From assembly GCA_023397905.1 (NCBI GenBank), contig JAEWSZ010000162.1, positions 1-19,100 of the forward strand: 19,100 nucleotides of DNA. The letters run 5' to 3'. A model generated the notes under the pieces. That model had not been told where the DNA came from, ran no database searches, and saw only the letters and a program-made list of their open reading frames with translations. Shown here piece by piece: positions 13,833 to 19,100 of the stretch; position 1 is the stretch's first letter, and every line of letters begins with the position of its first letter. Source of the stretch: Bacillota bacterium (GTDB lineage Bacteria > Bacillota > Clostridia > Acetivibrionales > DSM-1351). Both the position numbers and the translations under genes were made by a program.

Positions 13833-14927
13833 TCAATCCCCTTCGCTGCTATCTTTGGGTATTGAAATAAAAATCTTAAAACCGTTTTCTATATTAATAT
13901 GAATAATACCGCCGAAAGTGCGTACTCTTTCGGTAATGTTATTGAGGCCTATGCCATTTTCAATATCGTAATCCTTCACAATGCCGTTATCCTGGATAAT
14001 GAGCTGGTAAAGGGCCGGATGCTCCTTCAAGACCACAGATACCTCGGTCGCGTTTGAATGCTTTATAATATTGGACAACGCTTCCTTTACAATGGCGATA
14101 AAGCAATATTTCAGCTTGAGGGCCACAGAACCGTTAATATCATAATCCAGCTGCACCGGACAGAAGGTAAAGCTATTTACAAGTCCGCTGATCTGAAGGT
14201 ACAGGTCAACGGCTTCGGCATGGAGATTGTGCACGCTGTCCCTTATACTGTCCATTGCCTGGGAGAGGGTGTCCTTCATCAGGGACAGGTTCTCATTTAG
14301 CGCACCGTCCCTGTTCATAGCCGTAAGCGCTCCGATCTGCAGAAGGCATCTGGACAGAAGATGCCCCACATTATCGTGTATTTCCATTGCAATTCTGTTG
14401 CGCTCGTTGAGCATTGCCACGTTTATCTCATAGTCCTGCTTTTCCATGAGTTCGCTGTTCTTTTTCTCCAGGAGGATGGAACGCTCTTTTGAAGTATCAC
14501 GGAAAACCTTGTATTCGGACTTGAGAATGTTAAAACTGCTTGTACGGTGTCTCAAAAGATAGGAAATGCCCAGAAGGAAAGGGAGCAGGGTCATTAAAAT
14601 ACGCGGGCTGCGGCCAAAATGTGAAATAGCCGGTATCAGGGCAAGTAAAGCAAACATCTGCTCTTTCGTAACAAAAATATCATAGCATATCAGAGGGAGA
14701 AAAAACAGAAAGTAAGGCTGAAACTGGCACAAGAAAATATAACCTCCCACAAGCACAAGTCTCAGCGCTTTTTTGTCAAAATAGCTGTTCAGAGAGCTTA
14801 TAGTTACAGCGGTTATGACAGGGATAACGTTTACTCCATATCCCGTGTCAAAGATATAAAGAGCCAGGCAGGCTGCAAAAATCACAATTTTATCAATTAA
14901 ATCTATCATTGTATATTCAGTGTTCAT
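13833..14927 (-). CDS. Sensor histidine kinase (HisKA_3 / NarX-DesK-like)
   Basis: The gene encodes 364 aa. The N-terminal third is hydrophobic, with several membrane helices (for example IDKIVIFAACLALYIF, LVLVGGYIFLCQF, YFLFFLPLICYDIF, MFALLALIPAI and ILMTLLPFLLGISYLL). A coiled-coil linker follows (SKERSILLEKKNSELMEKQ), then the H-box ERNRIAMEIHDNVGHLL with the phospho-accepting His (about residue 183). The HATPase_c domain shows N-box VKEALSNIIKHSNAT and G-box NGIGLNNITERV. There is no extracytoplasmic sensor domain of any size, so it probably senses within the membrane, as DesK-like kinases do (inference). It is the first gene of the kinase/regulator operon. Confidence 0.93.
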   Translation of the reverse strand: MNTEYTMIDLIDKIVIFAACLALYIFDTGYGVNVIPVITAVTISSLNSYFDKKALRLVLVGGYIFLCQFQPYFLFFLPLICYDIFVTKEQMFALLALIPAISHFGRSPRILMTLLPFLLGISYLLRHRTSSFNILKSEYKVFRDTSKERSILLEKKNSELMEKQDYEINVAMLNERNRIAMEIHDNVGHLLSRCLLQIGALTAMNRDGALNENLSLMKDTLSQAMDSIRDSVHNLHAEAVDLYLQISGLVNSFTFCPVQLDYDINGSVALKLKYCFIAIVKEALSNIIKHSNATEVSVVLKEHPALYQLIIQDNGIVKDYDIENGIGLNNITERVRTFGGIIHINIENGFKIFISIPKDSSEGD

Positions 14928-15033
14928 ACCATTATTTTACCAAGCATTTGAAATTTCCACAAGGCGGTCATTGCAGGGCGTTTACTGAGGAGAGGGTCCG
15001 GGTTTTTAAACTGCGGCGGGCTTTGTGAATATT

Positions 15034-15070
15034 CATTGGCATTGTGCCGCTATTATGAACCTAGCCAATG
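15034..15070. promoter_or_regulatory. Dyad upstream of manC
   Basis: CATTGGC (15034-15040) and GCCAATG (15064-15070) form a perfect 7-bp inverted repeat 54 nt before the manC start. It could be an operator or leader hairpin. No convincing -35/-10 pair could be fixed in 14928-15123. Confidence 0.3.
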
Positions 15071-15123
15071 TGATTAACATAAAATAGACTAAAGCGATAA
15101 ATTTGATTTGGAGAATGATAGAA

Positions 15124-16197
15124 ATGGAAAGATTCGTAGTTATAATGGCAGGCGGTTCAGGCACCAGATTATGGCCCATATCCACAAAAGGAAGGCCAAA
15201 GCAGTTTATACAGGTGGATGAAAACGGCTGCATGCTTGTTCAGACAATTGAACGCTTGTGTGGAACCGTGGCAGCGGACCATTGTTATATCGTGACAAAT
15301 AAGGACCTTCTGGATATTACCCGCGACGCGGTCAAGGATCTGATTCCTGTTTCAAATATAATACCGGAACCGGAAAACAAAAATACTGCGGCATGTATAG
15401 CCTATACCACAAAAATTTTAAAGAAGAAATTTGGAAACGGGCTTCTGTGCTTTGTTCCCGCCGATGGATATGTAAAGGACCGCAAAGGGTACAAGGAGTC
15501 CATAGAGCTTGCCTATGACGCCGCTGAAAAAACCGGTTCACTGGTGGTGGTAGGCATTACTCCCACGTATCCCGCCACCGGATACGGATATATACAGATC
15601 GACAGGGACAGGGGAGATGATGAAAGGGTGCTGGCGGTACAGAAATTTATTGAAAAACCAGACCTTGAAACCGCCAAAAAGTTCATGGCTTCGGGGGAAT
15701 TCCTCTGGAATGGGGGAATCCTGGTGGGAAGCATGGATTCAATAATAGACAGTATAAAGACGTTTTTACCCGAACATGACAGGCTGATCGGCGAAGCTCT
15801 GCAGAGCGCCGGAGCCGAAGCTGATAACAAATATATGGAAGATGCATATAATAAATTACAAAATATATCCTTTGATAACGGTGTCCTTGAAAAAATTGAC
15901 TGCATCTATGTCATTAGAGGCTCTTTTGACTGGGATGATATAGGGAGCCTTGAGGCCCTGTCCAGAACTCTCCCGGCGGATCCTCTGGGAAATGTGAGCA
16001 ACGGCCGGCATTTCGGACTGGAAACCAGTAACTCCGTCATATACAGCGAAGATGCATTTATAACCACCATAGGCGTGGATAATCTGATTGTGGCAAGTAC
16101 CAGGGACGCCATCATTGTCTGCCCCCGCAGCAGGGCGCAGGATGTGAAGGGACTTGTGGAGCTGCTGAAAAGCAGCGGGTACAGGGAACTTTTGTAA
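15124..16197 (+). CDS. manC: Mannose-1-phosphate guanylyltransferase (GDP-mannose pyrophosphorylase)
   Basis: This 357-aa enzyme makes GDP-mannose from mannose 1-phosphate and GTP. The signature VVIMAGGSGTRLWPIS...PKQF occupies residues 5-28. Later family blocks are visible: FVPADGYV, ATGYGYIQID, FIEKPDLETA, FLWNGGILVGSMDS and FDWDDIGSLEAL. It is the nucleotidyltransferase domain only; the phosphomannose isomerase domain of bifunctional enzymes is absent, which fits the length. The start at ATG 15124 is preceded by GGAG (15110-15113), while ATG 15115 would be too close to that site. It opens a plus-strand gene run that continues with E1 alpha 41 nt downstream. GDP-mannose supplies mannose, fucose, rhamnose or perosamine-type sugars for surface glycans. 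Confidence 0.95.
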   Translation: MERFVVIMAGGSGTRLWPISTKGRPKQFIQVDENGCMLVQTIERLCGTVAADHCYIVTNKDLLDITRDAVKDLIPVSNIIPEPENKNTAACIAYTTKILKKKFGNGLLCFVPADGYVKDRKGYKESIELAYDAAEKTGSLVVVGITPTYPATGYGYIQIDRDRGDDERVLAVQKFIEKPDLETAKKFMASGEFLWNGGILVGSMDSIIDSIKTFLPEHDRLIGEALQSAGAEADNKYMEDAYNKLQNISFDNGVLEKIDCIYVIRGSFDWDDIGSLEALSRTLPADPLGNVSNGRHFGLETSNSVIYSEDAFITTIGVDNLIVASTRDAIIVCPRSRAQDVKGLVELLKSSGYRELL

Positions 16198-16238
16198 AAT
16201 ATTCCATTGGATTGCTTGACTGGGGAGGCGGGGCAAGG

Positions 16239-17222
16239 TTGGAAAATGAAAAATTGATTGAGCTGTATAAAATAATGCAGACAATCAGAAAAGTTGAGAA
16301 CAAAATAGCAGATGAATACAAGAATGATGAAATGAAGACTCCCATACATTTATCCATAGGGCAGGAGGCCGTATCCGCAGGGGTTTGCATTCATCTGCAC
16401 AGGGAGGACTACGTTTTCGGGACCCATAGAAGCCATGCGCTGTATGTTGCAAAAGGCGGGGATATAAAAAAGATGATCGCGGAGCTGTATCTGAGACGGA
16501 CCGGCTGCTCCTCGGGAAGGGGCGGCTCCATGCACCTGCTTGCGCCAGAGGTGGGAATGCCCGGCTCCACGGCCATTGTGGGAGGGAACCTTCCGCTGGG
16601 CACAGGTACGGCTCTTGCTTCTCGGCTTCAGAATAACGGCAGGGTAACGGCTGTATTTTTCGGAGACGGGGCGGCAGATGAAGGGACTTTCCACGAAAGC
16701 CTTAATTTTGCCGCTTTAAAGAAGCTGCCGGTAATTTACATCTGTGAAAATAACGCTTACGCCATAAACTCACATCACATGCAAAGACACACCCGGGACA
16801 ACATATACAGGTGGGGCGAAAGCTATGGAATTCCGGGATACCGGATAGACGGAAATGATGTCCTGGAAGTGTCGCAGTATGCGCAAAGTGCTGTGGAACG
16901 GTGCAGGCGAGGAGATGGGCCTACACTTCTGGAATGTATAACATACAGGTGGAAGGGCCATATCGGCACCGTTGATGATGTGGGAGACGGTCTGCGGCCC
17001 AAGAGCGAACATGACTACTGGCTCTCAAAGTGCCCTATAAAATGGTATAGAGCATATCTTGAGGGGATAGGCCTTCTGGATGCGGCTGCTGAAGAGGCCA
17101 TAGACCGGGATATAGATCAGGTGATAGCCGAAGCTTTTGAGTTTGCGGTAAATTCACCAAAGCCCGGACCGGAGGAATTAATGAAGTGGGTATATGCGGA
17201 GCAGGGAAGGGCAGAAGTATAG
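16239..17222 (+). CDS. Thiamine-diphosphate-dependent dehydrogenase E1, alpha subunit
   Basis: The gene encodes 327 aa with a likely TTG start at 16239, because GGGGAGG (16222-16228) is correctly placed; a TTG at 16212 lacks a site. The alpha subunit of 2-oxo acid dehydrogenase E1 is recognised by IHLSIGQEAVSAG, the His-containing GTHRSHALYVAKG, and GRGGSMHL. The ThDP-Mg motif is GDGAADEGTFHESLNFAALKK...YICENNAYA (about residues 141-178). E1 normally decarboxylates a 2-oxo acid and passes the acyl unit to lipoyl-E2. No E2 or E3 gene is present here; the neighbours are nucleotide-sugar genes. The real substrate may therefore be a sugar or a small 2-oxo acid used for glycan modification (inference). 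The stop codon lies inside an ATTCAGGATTCAG repeat. Confidence 0.92.
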   Translation: MENEKLIELYKIMQTIRKVENKIADEYKNDEMKTPIHLSIGQEAVSAGVCIHLHREDYVFGTHRSHALYVAKGGDIKKMIAELYLRRTGCSSGRGGSMHLLAPEVGMPGSTAIVGGNLPLGTGTALASRLQNNGRVTAVFFGDGAADEGTFHESLNFAALKKLPVIYICENNAYAINSHHMQRHTRDNIYRWGESYGIPGYRIDGNDVLEVSQYAQSAVERCRRGDGPTLLECITYRWKGHIGTVDDVGDGLRPKSEHDYWLSKCPIKWYRAYLEGIGLLDAAAEEAIDRDIDQVIAEAFEFAVNSPKPGPEELMKWVYAEQGRAEV

Positions 17223-17431
17223 AATTCAGGATTCAGAAATCAGGATTCAGAATAAACGCTTAAATGAAGCAAGAAGTACAGGAGTTCAGTAGTACAGAAT
17301 AAAATCGTAAAGGCGGAATTCAGAAGCGAGAAATCAAAAATCAGAATAAAAAGCGGGAGGCATAATGCAGTAATGGTGCGGAAGGCAGAAATATAGAAGT
17401 ATAGAATTCAGGATTCAGAAATCAGAATAAA
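17213..17431 (+). repeat. Degenerate ATTCAGGATTCAGAA repeat cluster between E1 genes
   Basis: The spacer between the two E1 genes is built mainly from variants of GAATTCAGGATTCAGAAATCAG and AGTACAGGAGTTCAG, ending in AGAATAA. The 31-bp segments 17213-17243 and 17395-17425 are identical. Other copies lie at 17275-17303 and about 17317-17348. No gene is visible in it. A further copy sits at 18501-18537 and an inverted one at 18661-18694. Confidence 0.85.
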
Positions 17432-17462
17432 GGCAAAATGAGTAAGGTTGGGGGGAGAAAAA

Positions 17463-18536
17463 ATGCCATGGACGACAGTTCAGGTGGAAAAGCAGGAGTA
17501 TTTTACAATAAATGATGAGGAGCAGCCGGACAGAAGCATCTCGTACAAAGACGCCATATATGAGGCCCTTGACCAGTCCATGGCCAGGGACCCCAAAGTA
17601 TTTATAATGGGAGAGGGCGTTGACGATCCGGCGGGAGTTTTCGGAACCACCAAAGGTCTTCACGAAAAATACGGGAGGGAGAGGGTTTTTGACACGACCA
17701 TTGCTGAAAATTCTCTGACAGGCATTGCCACAGGTGCTGCAATGGCGGGATTGAGGCCGGTATTGATACATGCCCGCATGGATTTTTTGCTGCTGTCCTT
17801 TGACCAGTTGGTAAACCATGCAGCAAAATGGAGCTATATGACAGGGGGCAAAGTAGATATTCCCCTGGTGGTGCGGACTGTCAGCGCCAGAGGATGGGGC
17901 TCGGGGGCCCAGCATTCCCAGTGTATACACGGGATGCTGATGAATGTGCCCGGAATTAAAATCGCAGTACCCGCAACGCCATACGATGCCAAGGGGCTGA
18001 TGATTTCAAGCATTATTGACAATAATCCCGTTCTGTTTGTGGAACACAGATGGCTGTACAAGACTGCCGGAAATGTTCCGGATTTTCTTTATTCCATACC
18101 CTTCGGCAAAGGACGGGTGAGAAAGAAGGGGACGGATGTAACAGTTGTTGCCATATCCTACATGGTAATAGAGGCTCTAAAAGCTGCCGAAAAGCTTGAG
18201 GCCGAAAATATATCGGCAGAGGTCATTGACTTGAGGACCATTAAGCCCATTGATGAGGATATTATATTTAAAAGCCTTGCCGTAACCGGAAAGCTTTTAA
18301 TTGCGGACACGGGAACTAAAACCGGCGGAGCGGCATCAGAAATAGCCGCACTGGTGTCGGAAAAGGCTTTTGATTTGCTGAAAAAGCCCATTGTAAGAGT
18401 TTGCTGTCCGGATTGTCCTACTCCTGCCGGAGATGTGCTGGAAAAGGCCTATTACCCTGACTCTGAGGCAATATGCAGCGCGGTAAGGGAGATGATGGGG
18501 CAGAATTCAGGAGCGAGAATTCAGGATTCAGAATAA
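17463..18536 (+). CDS. Thiamine-diphosphate-dependent dehydrogenase E1, beta subunit
   Basis: The gene encodes 357 aa from ATG 17463 (GGGGGGAG just upstream). The beta subunit completes the E1 heterotetramer. Visible features are ISYKDAIYEALDQSMARD, the catalytic-Glu segment MGEGVDDPAGVFG, DTTIAENSLTGIATGAAMAG, and GWGSGAQHSQ with the family's active-site His. The transketolase C-terminal domain begins near GKGRVRKKGTDVTVVAISYM and contains VIDLRTIKPID. The fold and catalytic residues look intact. The final eleven residues, QNSGARIQDSE, and the stop codon are encoded by a copy of the ATTCAGGATTCAGAATAA repeat, so the natural C-terminus was extended or replaced. It is paired with E1 alpha upstream and has no E2/E3 in view. 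Confidence 0.92.
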   Translation: MPWTTVQVEKQEYFTINDEEQPDRSISYKDAIYEALDQSMARDPKVFIMGEGVDDPAGVFGTTKGLHEKYGRERVFDTTIAENSLTGIATGAAMAGLRPVLIHARMDFLLLSFDQLVNHAAKWSYMTGGKVDIPLVVRTVSARGWGSGAQHSQCIHGMLMNVPGIKIAVPATPYDAKGLMISSIIDNNPVLFVEHRWLYKTAGNVPDFLYSIPFGKGRVRKKGTDVTVVAISYMVIEALKAAEKLEAENISAEVIDLRTIKPIDEDIIFKSLAVTGKLLIADTGTKTGGAASEIAALVSEKAFDLLKKPIVRVCCPDCPTPAGDVLEKAYYPDSEAICSAVREMMGQNSGARIQDSE

Positions 18537-18537
18537 A
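18501..18537 (+). repeat. ATTCAGGATTCAGAA repeat copy forming the E1-beta 3' end
   Basis: CAGAATTCAGGAGCGAGAAT followed by TCAGGATTCAGAATAA matches the family seen at 17221-17255 and 17395-17431, but here it is read in frame as the C-terminus and stop of E1 beta. Confidence 0.85.
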
Positions 18538-18551
18538 TAATCTTAAAAATT

Positions 18552-18651
18552 TGAAAGGCAGGAATACGGAATAAATGGATTGTACGCGATCCATTTATTG
18601 CAAGTTAGTCCGGGAGTACTATTCTCTTTTCTCACAGATTTCTGCCTTTCA
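18552..18651 (+). terminator. Compound inverted repeat after E1 beta, probable terminator
   Basis: Outer arms TGAAAGGCAG (18552-18561) and CTGCCTTTCA (18642-18651) are perfect complements. Inside is a perfect 11-bp hairpin, AATAAATGGAT (18570-18580) with ATCCATTTATT (18589-18599). The outer 3' arm is followed by GGTTTTATC. It could end the manC-E1 transcript, or it could be a small non-autonomous element. Confidence 0.5.
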
Positions 18652-18660
18652 GGTTTTATC

Positions 18661-18694
18661 CCATACTCCTGAACTCCTGCATTCTAAATAAGTA
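18661..18694 (-). repeat. Inverted copy of the ATTCAGGAG repeat family
   Basis: On the minus strand it reads TTAGAATGCAGGAGTTCAGG followed by AGTATGG, matching AGTACAGGAGTTCAGTAGTACAGAATAA at 17275-17303 with a few changes. Confidence 0.6.
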
Positions 18695-18735
18695 TTCATA
18701 CATAGAAGTCATAACAGACAGGAGGAGGCTGCAGC

Positions 18736-19100
18736 ATGGACAAAATCATCGAGCAGGATTGCAGGGAGTACATGGACAGAATCGACTTTTCACCGCTCAG
18801 AGGGAAAACGGTGCTGATAACCGGAGCTAACGGCCTTATAGGAACTTATCTGATATATATGCTCCACATGGCAAACGAGATCAGATCCATGGACATAAAT
18901 ATTGAGGCGGTTAGCAGAAGCTCTCCCAATGAGGCGCTAAGCGAAATTTTTGAAAATAACTACCGGTTCCATTCAATTGATCTCAATAAAGCGGATTGCG
19001 CCGAATTAACCGGTAAAAGCGATTACATAGTGCACGGGGCCACATACGCGCAGCCGGGAAAATTTTTGCGCAATTACGCCGAGACCATTCATCTCAACAC
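18736..19100 (+). CDS. NAD-dependent epimerase/dehydratase, SDR family (5' part, runs off window)
   Basis: The visible 121 residues begin MDKIIEQDCREYMDRIDFSP and then the Rossmann signature GKTVLITGANGLIGTYLIYML, with TGxxGxxG at about residues 30-37. Next come AVSRSSPNEA, a beta strand with the NAD-ribose-binding region, and YIVHGATYAQPGKF, the counterpart of the conserved H-A-A segment of extended SDRs. The ATG 18736 is preceded by AGGAGGAGG. Extended SDRs of this kind epimerise, dehydrate or decarboxylate nucleotide sugars. The leading 25 residues before the Rossmann strand are longer than in GalE and resemble UDP-glucuronate-decarboxylase-like relatives (weak). With manC and the E1 pair it suggests a nucleotide-sugar pathway. 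Confidence 0.88.
   Translation, partial: MDKIIEQDCREYMDRIDFSPLRGKTVLITGANGLIGTYLIYMLHMANEIRSMDINIEAVSRSSPNEALSEIFENNYRFHSIDLNKADCAELTGKSDYIVHGATYAQPGKFLRNYAETIHLN

Noticed and set aside
17213..17431. Repeats resembling a CRISPR array
   Set aside because: Units are degenerate, irregularly spaced, partly overlapping and read through gene ends; there are no regular unique spacers and no cas genes.

Overview
The window looks like a piece of chromosome from a low-to-moderate-GC Bacillota, most likely a Clostridia. The signs are strong AGGAGG ribosome sites, a T-box leader on leuS, an Acr3-type ars operon, an IS21-family element and sigma-A-like promoters. The species cannot be named from the sequence alone.

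Layout. (1) 1-2232, minus strand: the 5' end of a BlaI/MecI-type repressor gene behind a self-operator, then an arsenic operon read arsR > acr3 > arsC, with a good promoter and dyads upstream of arsR. (2) 2306-3212, minus: decayed accessory genes, namely a winged-helix remnant, a HEPN gene broken by an internal deletion plus a +1 frameshift, and its MNT nucleotidyltransferase partner, which is still open. (3) 3345-4551, minus: tRNA-Arg(ACG) with a strong terminator, and a divergent PRPP synthetase gene. (4) about 4601-9640: an accessory island. It holds an IS21-family element (4684-7220, with istA split by a -1 frameshift), an AT-rich block with an unknown cytosolic protein, an exported protein, a five-helix membrane protein and a 5'-truncated fragment. 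A 26-bp near-identical direct repeat (4601-4626 and 9309-9334) brackets the island. (5) 9715-12690, minus: leuS with its terminator and a leucine T-box leader containing an unusual 15-nt tandem repeat. (6) 12783-14927, minus: a four-helix DMT/SMR-like transporter and a NarL-type two-component pair. (7) 15124-19100, plus: manC (GDP-mannose pyrophosphorylase), a stand-alone thiamine-diphosphate E1 alpha/beta pair, and the start of an NAD-dependent epimerase/dehydratase. This looks like the beginning of a surface-polysaccharide or nucleotide-sugar locus.

How the genes work together. The ars genes form a classical sense, reduce and export circuit. The two-component pair probably regulates an unknown envelope response, perhaps with the small transporter. 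Region 7 probably makes a modified nucleotide sugar. The E1 pair there has no E2/E3 genes in view and sits among sugar genes, which makes it the best candidate for unusual biochemistry. The E1 genes are separated and terminated by a degenerate ATTCAGGATTCAGAA repeat family that supplies the last residues of E1 beta. The second most interesting block is the AT-rich exported/membrane protein pair at 8123-9289.
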